In this document: piece by piece, positions 1 through 9,226 of the stretch
How the letters are laid out: each line of letters starts with the position of its first letter
How positions within the stretch are numbered: the stretch's first letter is position 1
Program-made: the position numbers and the translations under genes
Source: Sphingorhabdus lacus
GTDB lineage: Bacteria > Pseudomonadota > Alphaproteobacteria > Sphingomonadales > Sphingomonadaceae
Assembly (NCBI RefSeq): GCF_009768975.1
Contig: NZ_CP035733.1
Span: 1,116,001-1,180,000 of the forward strand
DNA length: 64,000 bases
Reading direction: 5' to 3'
The notes under the pieces: model-generated
Database searches by the model: none
The model's input: the letters and a program-made list of their open reading frames with translations, nothing else
Told to the model about the DNA's origin: nothing

Positions 1-2298
1 CGTGCCATGATGCGTTTCGATCAACTGCTTGGCGAGCGGTAGGCCGAGCCCTTGCAAAATGGGATCGTCGGAAAGCTGCAACGCTTTCTTGCCATCGCCC
101 TGGACGATTTTCTGGTTTTCCTCACTGATGCCAGGGCCATTATCGGAGACGATGATCTCGAGAAGGTCCTTGCTCGTGCGGGCGAACAGGAGTACTTCGC
201 CACCCTCTTTATGATAACGAATTGCATTATCAAGAATTTGCCCAACCGCCTGCCCGATCCGCTTGGAATCCAAGGAAAAAAGCCCTTTTGCCTCCTCCAA
301 CCGAAGATGCAATTCAACCCCCCGCTCCCTGGCAAAAGCCGACTTAGCTTCAGCCGAGTTAACAAGTAGGGTCCGAACGTCGACTTTCTCCCTAGCAATC
401 GGCATCGCTCCGGCTTCGCTCTGACTGTAATCAAGGACCGTATTGATCTGCTCCGACAACCGCTCAGCCGAAGTCAGGATCGCATCGACATATTCCAGCG
501 CCTGCCCGTTCAACTCCCCGGCAACGCCCGCTTTCAAAAGATCGGCAAAGCCGCTGATCGAGGTAAGCGGCGTCCGGAACTCATAGCTCATATTGGCTAG
601 GAACTTGGCTTTGATACCGTCCGCCTCCTGCAGCGCCGCATTCCGATCCCGAAGCGCTTGCTCGATCTTCAGGCTGTCGGACATATCCAGCATCGTAAAC
701 AGTGCATTGCCGTCGGGTAGCGGAATGGTGGCAATCTGGAATATCCGCTCGTCGGCAAAAACGGCCTTGCTACGACGCTGCTCCCGATTGGCAGTAGTCA
801 TCCGGACCAGTTCACCGATGATAGATATCTGCGATTGCTTCTTGAGGTGCTTGGACATCAACGGCAGAATTTCGTCAAGGCGCGGATGCCGGATCAATAT
901 CTCGTCCGGCAAGCCCCATGTTTCGGCAAACAGGCGGTTCCAGATGCTGAGACGACCATCGGCGGCAAATACCGCGATCGCCTCAAACAGATTGTCAAAG
1001 GTTGCCGTCCGCACCCGCAGCAAGATATCCCGCGCACTCGCCAGCTGCGCCTGTTCGGTCCGGTCCTCAAATATCAGCAAAAGCCCGCCATCGGGTACCG
1101 GTTGTGCCAATACGCGCAAATGCGTCCCGTCAGGCAACAGCCAGTTTTCCTCGCTTGGTTCGGGATTCCGAAACCAATTTTCCCTCTCACCACGCCATGC
1201 CGGAAAATCACGAACTTCCGGGAGCTTGCCATTTTCACGCATCCGATCAAGCACCCGTGCAAACTCCGGTTTTTCGGTCAGCCACTGGTCGCGAAAAGCA
1301 AATAGCCTTTGAAAAGGAAGATTTGCAAAAATTAGCGAATAGTCCGAACCGAATTGCACGACACCCGCCGACATCATGTTCAACAGATGCCGTTGCGCAT
1401 CGGACAACTGGCGAAACTCCGTCCGCGCTGCGGTCAGATCCTGAACATCAATGGCCATCCCAGCAACTCCTGACGCACCGTCCGTTCCGAGCGGGATGTC
1501 GAACACGCGCAGTTGCCGTCGTTCGGCACCCAAAGTTGCCGATACAATTCGCTCTGTCTTTAGGCCACTCTGCATCGCTTCGGCGGCAAAAGACGCTGCA
1601 GTTTTGCCATTTTCCGGTTCGAGAAGCTCAATGCCATCCTGCACGACCTGAAATCCGTCCGAAGCACCGACAGCGTCAACATAAGCCTGATTCACGAAGT
1701 TCAGCGACATATCCGGACTGCGGTGCCACATCGGCAAAGGCGCGGATTCGATCAAACCGGCCAAGGCAGAAAAGGCGGCTTTTGCCTTTTCGGACTCCTC
1801 AGTCCGCGCCTCCAATTCACGCAGACTTTCAGTGGAGTCGAAAAACCACAGTAACGCTGCGCCATTCGGATAGATTACGGTGTCGGCGATCTCGCCCATA
1901 ACAAGCAAACGGCGGGGCGAACCCGTGATCGCCAAGGGCAGAACAAAATCTTTGCCCGTCCTCTGCGTTTCTCGGACTTTTTCTTCAAGCCGAGAAAGAT
2001 CCGAATTACTCAATCCCCCTTCGCTCCGTCCGCCAAGATCGGTCAGTGACACTGCGGGGCCAGACAAACCCATCAATCGTGAAAATCGGTCAGCCGCTTC
2101 GATCCGGCCGTCCCCTTTTACCACGACCGGGAACGCCGGTGCGGTCTCGAGGAGCCGGGCCAGTCGCGAGGTCTGCCGCAATATTTTTTGCGAACGCCTG
2201 CGCAGAGAAAAGCCGATCCAAATAGCGACCGTGGCTCCTACAAGCCACAGCGCCATCAAAACGCCTATCAATGCAATTGGCAGGCCTTCGCCCGTCAT
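1..2298 (-). CDS. divL: DivL-type cell-cycle pseudokinase (partial, 3' end outside window)
   Basis: Reading leftwards from an ATG at 2298 the frame stays open to the window edge (766 codons). One membrane span lies at residues about 6-24, followed by PAS-like sensory regions, a dimerisation helix and a HATPase domain with the N box (QILDNAIRY), the G1 box (DNGPGI) and the G2 box (GLGLPLAK). The dimerisation motif reads SYEFRTPLTSI: the phospho-accepting histidine is a tyrosine (about residue 572, codon 585-583). This substitution, with one N-terminal span and multiple PAS domains, is the hallmark of Caulobacter DivL, which modulates the CckA kinase and so CtrA. What is seen is the motif and architecture; the cell-cycle role is from family knowledge. 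The gene is followed off-window by its last residues. It is transcribed in the same direction as ahcY, separated from it by a terminator. Confidence 0.85.
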   Translation of the reverse strand, partial: MTGEGLPIALIGVLMALWLVGATVAIWIGFSLRRRSQKILRQTSRLARLLETAPAFPVVVKGDGRIEAADRFSRLMGLSGPAVSLTDLGGRSEGGLSNSDLSRLEEKVRETQRTGKDFVLPLAITGSPRRLLVMGEIADTVIYPNGAALLWFFDSTESLRELEARTEESEKAKAAFSALAGLIESAPLPMWHRSPDMSLNFVNQAYVDAVGASDGFQVVQDGIELLEPENGKTAASFAAEAMQSGLKTERIVSATLGAERRQLRVFDIPLGTDGASGVAGMAIDVQDLTAARTEFRQLSDAQRHLLNMMSAGVVQFGSDYSLIFANLPFQRLFAFRDQWLTEKPEFARVLDRMRENGKLPEVRDFPAWRGERENWFRNPEPSEENWLLPDGTHLRVLAQPVPDGGLLLIFEDRTEQAQLASARDILLRVRTATFDNLFEAIAVFAADGRLSIWNRLFAETWGLPDEILIRHPRLDEILPLMSKHLKKQSQISIIGELVRMTTANREQRRSKAVFADERIFQIATIPLPDGNALFTMLDMSDSLKIEQALRDRNAALQEADGIKAKFLANMSYEFRTPLTSISGFADLLKAGVAGELNGQALEYVDAILTSAERLSEQINTVLDYSQSEAGAMPIAREKVDVRTLLVNSAEAKSAFARERGVELHLRLEEAKGLFSLDSKRIGQAVGQILDNAIRYHKEGGEVLLFARTSKDLLEIIVSDNGPGISEENQKIVQGDGKKALQLSDDPILQGLGLPLAKQLIETHHGT

Positions 2299-2360
2299 TA
2301 GTTCGCTGTCCTTTGCACTTTCACAGACTTTCTAATGCCCGAAAGGCGACGCGGCGCAAC

Positions 2361-2391
2361 AAAAAAACCCGCTGCGTTTCCGCAGCGGGCT
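2361..2391 (-). terminator. Intrinsic terminator of ahcY
   Basis: A 9-bp perfect stem (2368-2376 with 2381-2389, CCCGCTGCG/CGCAGCGGG) and a 4-nt loop lie 27 bp past the ahcY stop. Read on the minus strand the stem is followed by seven T residues (2361-2367), the standard form of a Rho-independent terminator. Confidence 0.85.
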
Positions 2392-2415
2392 CCTCTGATA
2401 TCAGATTTATGTGGA

Positions 2416-3810
2416 TCAATATCGATAATGATCCGGCTTGAAGGGACCCTCGGTAGACACGCCAATATAACTGGCCTGCTTTTCGGTAAGTTTCGTCAGC
2501 TTAACGCCCAGCTTTTCAAGGTGCAGCATAGCCACCTTTTCATCGAGGTGCTTTGGCAGAACATAGACTTCGTTCTTATAACTTGCACCGTTGGTCCAAA
2601 GCTCGATCTGCGCCAGGACCTGGTTGGTAAAGCTCGACGACATCACGAAGCTCGGATGCCCGGTTGCACAGCCGAGGTTCACGAGACGACCCTTTGCCAA
2701 CACGATTATCTGTTTGCCATCAGGAAACTCAACGAGGTCGGTTCCGGGCTTTACTTCGGTCCAGTTATAATTGGATAAAGCCGCAATCTGGATTTCGCTG
2801 TCGAAATGGCCGATGTTGCATACAATGCTCATCGGTTTCATGTTCATCATATGCTCGGCGGTAATGACGTCCGCATTTCCTGTCGCGGTGCAAAAGATAT
2901 CCGCCCGCGTCACAGCTTCTTCCATAGTGACGACTTCAAAGCCCTCCATCGCCGCCTGCAAAGCACAAATCGGGTCAACTTCGGTAACCATCACGCGCGC
3001 GCCGCCATTCCGGAGCGACTGGGCAGAGCCTTTGCCTACATCACCGAAACCGGCAACACATGCAACTTTACCCGCCAACATAACGTCGGTGGCACGACGG
3101 ATGGCGTCGACGAGCGATTCCTTGCAACCATATAGATTGTCGAACTTCGACTTCGTCACGCTGTCATTGACGTTAATGGCCGGGAAAGGCAGTTCGCCCT
3201 TCTTGGCAATTTCGTAAAGGCGGTGAACGCCGGTGGTGGTTTCTTCTGACACGCCCTTCAGGTTGCGGACCGTCTCGGTCAGATATCCGGGCTTTGCGGC
3301 AACAAAAGCCTTCAGCGCACGCTGGAATTCCACTTCTTCTTCGTTTTCTGGTTCGCCAAAGCTCTCGCCCCGCTCCAGCTTCGCCCCCCAAAGCGCGAAC
3401 ATGGTTGCATCGCCACCATCGTCCAAAATGATATTCGCAGTGGTATCGTCGCCCCAGTCAAAAATACGACCAACATAATCCCAATAATCGGCAAGGCTTT
3501 CACCCTTTACCGCGAAGACGGGAATTTCGCGCGCAGCAATCGCAGCCGCAGCATGGTCCTGCGTCGAAAAGATGTTGCAAGTCGCCCAACGCACATCAGC
3601 GCCGAGTGCTACAAGGGTTTCAATCAGAACTGCTGTCTGGATCGTCATGTGCAGCGATCCAACGATCCGCGCACCCTTCAAGGGTTGAGACGCACCAAAT
3701 TCTTCACGCAGGGCCATGAGGCCGGGCATTTCGGTTTCGGCAATGTTGATTTCTTTACGGCCAAAATCGGCCTCGCCGATATCGGCAATGACATAATCGT
3801 TGAAAGCCAC
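2416..3810 (-). CDS. ahcY: Adenosylhomocysteinase
   Basis: This 464-aa protein is S-adenosylhomocysteine hydrolase, which reversibly splits SAH to adenosine and homocysteine in the methyl cycle and needs bound NAD. The NAD-binding Rossmann motif [14 protein letters not shown] is present, as are the family signatures [15 protein letters not shown] near the N-terminus and the C-terminal HLDEKVA...PFKPDHYRY. Length fits the bacterial form, which has an insertion absent from short archaeal enzymes. The start codon is GTG (3810-3808) with GGAG a short way upstream. A perfect palindrome lies about 65 bp upstream of the start and probably regulates it. The 3' side carries its own terminator, so it is likely monocistronic. 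Confidence 0.97.
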   Translation of the reverse strand: MAFNDYVIADIGEADFGRKEINIAETEMPGLMALREEFGASQPLKGARIVGSLHMTIQTAVLIETLVALGADVRWATCNIFSTQDHAAAAIAAREIPVFAVKGESLADYWDYVGRIFDWGDDTTANIILDDGGDATMFALWGAKLERGESFGEPENEEEVEFQRALKAFVAAKPGYLTETVRNLKGVSEETTTGVHRLYEIAKKGELPFPAINVNDSVTKSKFDNLYGCKESLVDAIRRATDVMLAGKVACVAGFGDVGKGSAQSLRNGGARVMVTEVDPICALQAAMEGFEVVTMEEAVTRADIFCTATGNADVITAEHMMNMKPMSIVCNIGHFDSEIQIAALSNYNWTEVKPGTDLVEFPDGKQIIVLAKGRLVNLGCATGHPSFVMSSSFTNQVLAQIELWTNGASYKNEVYVLPKHLDEKVAMLHLEKLGVKLTKLTEKQASYIGVSTEGPFKPDHYRY

Positions 3811-3874
3811 GGGCTTGATCTCCGGGAGGGTTTAGAATGGCCCCGCCCTTAGCCTTGGCCTTCAACGAAATCAA

Positions 3875-3894
3875 ATATAAAGATTACTTTATAT
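3875..3894. promoter_or_regulatory. Palindromic operator upstream of ahcY (SahR-like)
   Basis: The sequence ATATAAAG-ATTA-CTTTATAT is a perfect 8+4+8 inverted repeat, 65 bp upstream of the ahcY start codon. Its shape and AT-rich half-sites resemble the operators described for SahR, the ArsR-type SAH-responsive repressor of methionine-cycle genes. The palindrome is seen directly; the identity of the regulator is inferred from the target gene. No SAH riboswitch fold was recognised. Confidence 0.6.
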
Positions 3895-3909
3895 GTTTGG
3901 GCAGACGAT

Positions 3910-4398
3910 TTATGGGCGCGTTGCAATCCGTGCCGGACAGACCGGGCCGCTCCAAGATTGACCGACGACCGTTAAATCTGCAGCGGCCGCCATAGTCACG
4001 ACGCCGTGGGATTCCGAAGACAATTTTGCCGCAAGTTCTTTTAGTTGCTTACAGTTCAATGTCTTATGGCCGTTCCCATAACTATTCGCAAATCCGATAG
4101 ACATCCGATCTAAGGCCCCTTCGGCACCGCGGGCACCGTATGTCTGGGCAAGATGTCCTTTCAACGCGGCATTTTGCGACCCGATCAGGCTGTTATGCTT
4201 TGTCACGAAACGATTATAGTGCGGTAGGAAATTGTCCGGTGTGTTTCGGCACCGCAAGGCAGTTACCATCAACATAGTGTTGAGATGCTTGATTTTGGCA
4301 GCATCCTGCGCGGCATTGGTCCAACACGCATGTGCAGGTTGCGACGACAACGCAACCATGACTGCAACGCACGCCAATTTTTTCGAAAAGCTGATCAT
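3910..4398 (-). CDS. Small exported protein of unknown function
   Basis: This 162-aa protein begins with a clear signal peptide (residues 1-25, KK then a hydrophobic core, cleavage near AHA-CW). The mature part has few cysteines (CW near the new N-terminus, one in RCR, one in NCKQ, one in GPVCPAR), which could form two disulphides in the periplasm. No family was recognised. It lies just upstream of ahcY on the same strand, 99 bp away, but the operator in that gap suggests separate transcription. Codon use looks like its neighbours. Confidence 0.65.
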   Translation of the reverse strand: MISFSKKLACVAVMVALSSQPAHACWTNAAQDAAKIKHLNTMLMVTALRCRNTPDNFLPHYNRFVTKHNSLIGSQNAALKGHLAQTYGARGAEGALDRMSIGFANSYGNGHKTLNCKQLKELAAKLSSESHGVVTMAAAADLTVVGQSWSGPVCPARIATRP

Positions 4399-4595
4399 TT
4401 CCCCAACCCCTTTGCTTGCTCAACAAGGCAAGAATTGACGATCCTGATGAATCAACAGCTAAGGGGTGGGGTTAACAAAGTTAAACCACATATCTTCTTG
4501 AAAATTGTGAGAGATAAAATTCCGTCCAAATGGCACAATTTTCGGAACGAATGGTTCACGTGACACGTCGGATACCCCTTCCCTCCTCGACATGC

Positions 4596-4627
4596 TTGAC
4601 ACATGGATGGTCGTCACGGATTAGAAT
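4596..4627 (+). promoter_or_regulatory. Possible promoter of the peroxiredoxin gene
   Basis: A perfect TTGACA (4596-4601) lies about 60 bp upstream of the peroxiredoxin start. The following -10 region is poor (TAGAAT at 4622-4627, spacing about 20), so this is only a candidate. The rest of 4399-4657 shows no gene. Confidence 0.25.
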
Positions 4628-4657
4628 GAATCAAAATTACCCCCGAAAGGAATGAAT

Positions 4658-5137
4658 ATGAGTATTTCAGTTGGCGACAAAATACCCGATGTTAAATTGG
4701 TCAAGGCCACCGCCGACGGCCCACAGCCGGTCCAGTCGGCCGATTACTTCGCTGGCCGACGTATCGCGCTATTCTCGGTACCGGGCGCCTTCACGCCGAC
4801 CTGTTCCGCGCGCCATCTTCCGGGCTTTGTAGAAAAAGCGGACGATTTGGCAGCAAAGGGCATTGATGAAATCGCTTGCACAGCAGTGAATGATGCATTT
4901 GTGCTTGGCGCATGGAATAAGTCTGGCGGATCGGAGGCGATTACAATGCTCGCGGACGGTAATGGCGATTTTGCCGCCGCGCTAGGCCTTGAAATGGATG
5001 GAACAGCGTTCGGGATGGGCAAGCGCGGGCAGCGCTTCTCGCTCGTCGTCAACGACGGCGTCGTGGAACAAGTTAACGTCGAAGCACCAGGCGACTTCAA
5101 CGTCAGTTCGGCCGAACATATGCTCGGGCAACTTTAA
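4658..5137 (+). CDS. Peroxiredoxin, Prx5-like
   Basis: This 159-aa thiol peroxidase reduces hydrogen peroxide and alkyl hydroperoxides. The active-site signature PGAFTPTC is present with the peroxidatic cysteine at about residue 49, and the fold motifs FSVPGAFTPTCSARHLPGF and later GQRFSLVVNDGVV fit the AhpC/TSA Prx5 subgroup. An in-frame ATG two codons earlier (4652) touches the ribosome-binding site GAAAGG (4645-4650), so the ATG at 4658, spaced 7 nt from it, is preferred. The gene stands alone between a possible promoter and a perfect terminator. Confidence 0.93.
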   Translation: MSISVGDKIPDVKLVKATADGPQPVQSADYFAGRRIALFSVPGAFTPTCSARHLPGFVEKADDLAAKGIDEIACTAVNDAFVLGAWNKSGGSEAITMLADGNGDFAAALGLEMDGTAFGMGKRGQRFSLVVNDGVVEQVNVEAPGDFNVSSAEHMLGQL

Positions 5138-5187
5138 GTAGATTTTGAAGGAACCCGGATGGGGTTCGATGAATCGACACACAGCTT

Positions 5188-5212
5188 AGGGAGGGGCAAC
5201 CCTCCCTTTTTT
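5188..5212 (+). terminator. Intrinsic terminator after the peroxiredoxin gene
   Basis: A perfect 8-bp stem AGGGAGGG/CCCTCCCT (5188-5195 with 5200-5207) with loop GCAA runs into six T residues, 50 bp after the stop codon. Confidence 0.9.
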
Positions 5213-5247
5213 GTTGCGAAAATCCAAAATTTCGTGGATGCGTGCTT

Positions 5248-6693
5248 ATGCCTAGCGAAGATTCAAACACACTCATACAGCAGCTTGTAACTGAGTACGA
5301 TGCCTCGGTTAAACGCCTCCAAAATGCACTTGCGCACTATTTAAAGACTGGCGTACCACCCACAGCAGAGGAGCGCGATCGCCGCGATTTCTGCTATCCC
5401 GAACTTGTGATTACCTATCGCGGCAAAGAGCGGGAGACGGTCACGAACTTATCCTTCGGAAAATTAGAGAAGGTTGGAACATACCGCACCACATTTACCA
5501 AGCCGGAGATGTTTGCCGATTACGTTGGAGAACAGCTTGACCTGCTTGTCGAGCAGTATGAATTAGAGATTGCAGTCGGTCGGAGCCGTCAGGAAATACC
5601 GTTTCCCTATGTACTCGATGGTTCCGCTGATTTGGAGTTGGGCACAACCAGCCCCAATGAACTGGCGCGCCATTTCCCTACAACCGAGCTAGCTGACATC
5701 GGTGACGAGATTGCCGACGGTCTATTGCGCGTTAAGGGCAGTGACAATTCGCCATTAGCCTTGTTCGATGCGCTGCGCACCGATTTTTCGCTTGCCCGCC
5801 TGCGCCATTATACCGGCGCTCCGGCGGAGCATGTGCAGAATTACATCCTCTTTACCAACTACCATCGCTATGTGGACGAATTCGTCAGTTGGGCATGCAC
5901 ACAGGTGGGCAACGGCCGCTATACCGCTCTTTCCGGTGCGGGTGGTCTTTATGTCGATCAGGCAACAGATAATGCCGCGCAACTGGTAGCCGACAGCACA
6001 TGGCGGCGTCACCAGATGCCCGCTTATCATTTGATGGCACCAGACCGGACCGGTATCACTCTTGTGAATATTGGTGTTGGTCCATCAAACGCCAAAACCA
6101 TCTGCGACCATTTGGCAGTGATGCGGCCTGAGGCTTGGTTGATGATTGGCCATTGCGGGGGTTTACGCGAAACACAACGCATCGGGGACTATGTACTCGC
6201 CCACGCATATTTGCGCGATGACCACATTCTCGATGATGTTTTACCGCCTGAGATCCCCATACCTCCGATCGCGGAAGTCCAGCAAGCGCTTGCCGTTGCC
6301 GCCGAACATGTGTCAGGGACAAGTGGCGCCAATCTGAAGCGAAGGATGCGAACTGGTACCGTCGTAACAACAGACGACCGCAATTGGGAATTGCGTTATT
6401 CTGCTTCCGCGCTTCGTTTTTCTCAGAGTCGCGCTATCGCGATCGATATGGAATCGGCCACAATTGCTGCTCAAGGATACCGCTTCCGTGTTCCTTATGG
6501 CACGCTGCTGTGCGTTTCCGACAAGCCCTTGCACGGCGAGATAAAGTTGCCTGGGCAAGCGAACCGCTTTTATGAAGAAGCGATTGCCGCACACCTCCAA
6601 ATCGGCATTCAAACTTGCGACTTGTTGCGCGAAGCGGGCAACAGCCTGCATAGCCGCAAACTCCGAGCCTTTAACGAGCCTCCTTTCCGCTAG
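5248..6693 (+). CDS. amn: AMP nucleosidase
   Basis: This 481-aa enzyme cleaves AMP to adenine and ribose-5-phosphate and helps set the cellular AMP pool. An N-terminal regulatory region (to about residue 170) precedes a nucleoside-phosphorylase-like catalytic domain with GPSNAKTICDHLAVMRPEAWLMIGHCGGL, the purine-binding stretch IDMESATIAAQGYRFRVPYGTLLCVSDKPLHGEIKLPG and the catalytic acidic residues around it. Length matches the bacterial Amn family (about 480-500). A GTG two codons upstream (5242) is an alternative start; the ATG at 5248 has the better distance to the weak GTGGA site. It has no obvious operon partner. Confidence 0.93.
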   Translation: MPSEDSNTLIQQLVTEYDASVKRLQNALAHYLKTGVPPTAEERDRRDFCYPELVITYRGKERETVTNLSFGKLEKVGTYRTTFTKPEMFADYVGEQLDLLVEQYELEIAVGRSRQEIPFPYVLDGSADLELGTTSPNELARHFPTTELADIGDEIADGLLRVKGSDNSPLALFDALRTDFSLARLRHYTGAPAEHVQNYILFTNYHRYVDEFVSWACTQVGNGRYTALSGAGGLYVDQATDNAAQLVADSTWRRHQMPAYHLMAPDRTGITLVNIGVGPSNAKTICDHLAVMRPEAWLMIGHCGGLRETQRIGDYVLAHAYLRDDHILDDVLPPEIPIPPIAEVQQALAVAAEHVSGTSGANLKRRMRTGTVVTTDDRNWELRYSASALRFSQSRAIAIDMESATIAAQGYRFRVPYGTLLCVSDKPLHGEIKLPGQANRFYEEAIAAHLQIGIQTCDLLREAGNSLHSRKLRAFNEPPFR

Positions 6694-6758
6694 GGACCGG
6701 CTGGAACTTTAGCTCGATTGATCGTGTTATGTAACAATGCTAGGCCGCAAGGGAGAAG

Positions 6759-7244
6759 ATGATGGTACAAAAAAGCAAAACATCGGATGCATTGGACAAA
6801 GCTGCAGCCAAGCTGCGCAGTTTTGCTGAAAAAGTAAAAGACACAGCCCAGTCAAGCGCTGATTCCGCATCGGCCAGTGCGCGCTCAGCGGCTGATACCA
6901 TCGGTGACGCGGCAACTCGGGCAGTGAAGTCTGTAAAAGCCAATCAGGGTAAAACTGCAGCCGTCGCAGGCGCAGTAGTCGCAGCAGCAGCGGTAGCGGC
7001 GGTCGCTGGGAAAAAAGCCTACGACGCCCAGAAATCGAAATCCGTCAAAAAGGCATCTACAAAAAGCGCCGGAGCAAAGAAACCGGCTGCTAAAAAGCCC
7101 GCAACGCCAGCGGCGAAAGCGCCCAACAAGCCGAAGGCAGCACCAAAACCAAGTGCAAGCACAACGACCTCAAAGTCGTCAACTGCTAGCAAGCGAGCGC
7201 CTGCACCAAAATCTACGACAACGTCCAAGCCGACCGCAAAGTAA
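6759..7244 (+). CDS. Alanine/lysine-rich protein with histone-H1-like tail
   Basis: This 161-aa protein has three parts. Residues 1-65 form a predicted amphipathic helix rich in Ala, Ser, Lys and Asp. Residues about 67-86 are a run of Ala, Val and Gly that could be a short membrane or packing segment. From residue 95 onward comes a basic, proline-rich tail with repeated KKPAAKKPA and TTTSKSS units. The tail resembles histone H1 and other low-complexity DNA- or polymer-binding tails. No catalytic motif is seen and no family name is secure. An alternative ATG lies one codon in (6762). It is convergent with the M2 peptidase and shares a terminator with it. Confidence 0.7.
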   Translation: MMVQKSKTSDALDKAAAKLRSFAEKVKDTAQSSADSASASARSAADTIGDAATRAVKSVKANQGKTAAVAGAVVAAAAVAAVAGKKAYDAQKSKSVKKASTKSAGAKKPAAKKPATPAAKAPNKPKAAPKPSASTTTSKSSTASKRAPAPKSTTTSKPTAK

Positions 7245-7300
7245 GCAAACTACGAAAGCGCTGACCGCACGATCCAATTGCCGTGAACCAGCAAAAGAGG

Positions 7301-7340
7301 AAAAGCGGCCGGCCCGAAGAAAGGCGGGCCGCTTTTCTTT
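7301..7340. terminator. Bidirectional terminator
   Basis: AAAAGCGG...CCCG pairs with CGGGCCGCTTTT (7325-7336), with a 4-nt bulge, and is flanked by A-rich and T-rich ends. It lies between the convergent Ala/Lys-rich gene and the M2 peptidase and can serve both. Confidence 0.7.
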
Positions 7341-9172
7341 TACCAACCCTTTTTCGCTCCCTTATTCTGCGTTTCGAGCCATTTCATCAAGGGGGCGAAA
7401 TATTCGAGCATTGCCTTGCCTGACATTTCGCGACTGCCCGTGAACGCTTCGAGTGCGTCAGGCCAAGGTTTCGACGCACCCATTTCCAGCATCGCGTTCA
7501 GGCGCTTGCCGACTTCTTTGTTGCCATAAAAGGAACAGCGGTGCAGCGGTCCCTTCCATCCGGCGGTGTCGCAAGCGGCTTTGTAGAATTGGAACTGCAA
7601 AATGCGCGCCAGGAAATAGCGTGTATAAGGCGTATTTCCCGGCACGTGATATTTCGCGCCAGCATCAAAGGCATTCGCATCACGCACCACGGGAGGCACA
7701 ATGCCTTGATATTGCGTACGCAGCTTCGTCCAAGCAGTGTTATAATCGGCAGGTTTGATATCCCCGGCAAAGACACCCCAACGCCACTTGTCGACAATAA
7801 CGCTAAACGGAAGGAAAGCGACTTTGTCCATCGCTTGACGCAACAGCAGGCCGTTGTCCTTGTCTGCACTCGGCACCTTCGACGCATCAAGCAGACCGAT
7901 CTGAACCAAATAATCCGGCGTAATCGAAAGCGCAATTGCGTCACCAATTGCTTCATGAAACCCGTCATTGGCTCCATTTAGATGTAAATAGCTCTGCTTA
8001 TTATATGCACGTTGATAATAATTATGGCCGAGTTCATGGTGCACCGTGACGAAATCATTACTATTGATCTTGATGCACATCTTGATGCGGAGATCATCTA
8101 CATTTGTGATGTTCCATGCCGACGCATGGCACACGACTTCACGGTCAGCAGGTTTCAGGAATTGTGAACGGGCGTAGAATGTTTCGGGCAGCGGCGCGAA
8201 ACCGAGCGACGAGAAAAAGCCTTCGCCAATTTTGACCATGCCGATCTCATCAACTTTTTTCGCTTTCAACAGTTCACCGATATCATAGCCGATGTCGCCG
8301 GAACCGGCCGGTGCGACGATATCGTAGATATCGCCCCATTCCTGCGCCCACATGTTGCCCAACAGATCAGCGCGGATGGCACCGGCCTTACCCTGCACCG
8401 CATCACCATATTTCTTGTTCAGCTGCGCACGAACATAAGTGTGCAGTTCGTCATAGAGCGGCTTTACCTCCAGCCACAGCTTGTCGGTGAGTTTCGCAAA
8501 ATCATCTGCGGGCATATCATAACCCGAGCGCCACATGGCGCCCAAGTCGGCAAAGCCCAATTCACGGGCGCCTTGATTGGCGATTTCAGCCATGCGGACA
8601 TAATCTGCCTTCATAGGCGCGCCGACATTGTCATGCCAACTGACCCACATCTCCTTTAATTCTTCCGGATTGCGGTTCGTACCCATTTCGGCCTCAATAT
8701 CCGACCCGTTGATCGGCTGACCTTTCAGCGTTCCCTTCCCTTTGCCGTAGGAAGAATTTAGCCTGGTTGCGATTTCAGACAGTTCCTTTGCGGCGCCCGG
8801 CGTTGTCGGTGCGGGTAAAACCAAGCCGCCGCGCAATATATCGAGCTTCCGCTTGGCTTCTGCCGAAAGGCCGCTGACATTCTGGTATTTCGCGGCTTCT
8901 AGCGCGTATTGAACCGATTTTTCAGTACCAATCTCTCCATATTTTGCTGCCAGCGCATCCGTATCATCGGTGATATAAGTGTTATTCACCCAGGCTACGC
9001 GACCACCTTCGACCGAAAAGTCAAATAGGTCCTTTTCTGCGCGCGACAAAAAGGCTTCTGCCTCAGCAACCGAAGGGTTCGCACTAACAACGTCCGCACT
9101 TTGCGCGAATGCGACCGATGGAATCGAAATGGTAGCGACCGCCAGTGCAGCCAGCGAGACTAAATTTTTCAT
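7340..9172 (-). CDS. M2-family peptidyl-dipeptidase (ACE homologue), exported
   Basis: This 610-aa zinc metallopeptidase belongs to family M2, the angiotensin-converting-enzyme family, which removes C-terminal dipeptides. A signal peptide covers residues 1-24 (cleavage near AFA-Q), so it is periplasmic or secreted. The zinc site HELGH is at residues 379-383 and the third ligand, in GFHEAIGD, is Glu407. Single-domain bacterial M2 enzymes have this length. It is separated from the upstream operon (9227-11072) by about 50 bp and has its own stop-side terminator. Confidence 0.93.
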   Translation of the reverse strand: MKNLVSLAALAVATISIPSVAFAQSADVVSANPSVAEAEAFLSRAEKDLFDFSVEGGRVAWVNNTYITDDTDALAAKYGEIGTEKSVQYALEAAKYQNVSGLSAEAKRKLDILRGGLVLPAPTTPGAAKELSEIATRLNSSYGKGKGTLKGQPINGSDIEAEMGTNRNPEELKEMWVSWHDNVGAPMKADYVRMAEIANQGARELGFADLGAMWRSGYDMPADDFAKLTDKLWLEVKPLYDELHTYVRAQLNKKYGDAVQGKAGAIRADLLGNMWAQEWGDIYDIVAPAGSGDIGYDIGELLKAKKVDEIGMVKIGEGFFSSLGFAPLPETFYARSQFLKPADREVVCHASAWNITNVDDLRIKMCIKINSNDFVTVHHELGHNYYQRAYNKQSYLHLNGANDGFHEAIGDAIALSITPDYLVQIGLLDASKVPSADKDNGLLLRQAMDKVAFLPFSVIVDKWRWGVFAGDIKPADYNTAWTKLRTQYQGIVPPVVRDANAFDAGAKYHVPGNTPYTRYFLARILQFQFYKAACDTAGWKGPLHRCSFYGNKEVGKRLNAMLEMGASKPWPDALEAFTGSREMSGKAMLEYFAPLMKWLETQNKGAKKGW

Positions 9173-9226
9173 ATGAGGTTCCCAGCAAATATTATGACGG
9201 AATGTTGGAACTTTCTTACGCTGCCG

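Noticed and set aside
593-1901. Several plus-strand frames at 0.6-1.9 kb
   Set aside because: They are opposite divL, whose minus-strand frame has full kinase motifs and runs through the whole region.
3811-3900. SAH riboswitch upstream of ahcY
   Set aside because: The region is only 90 bp, AT-rich, with a simple palindrome; no riboswitch-like pairing or conserved core was recognised.
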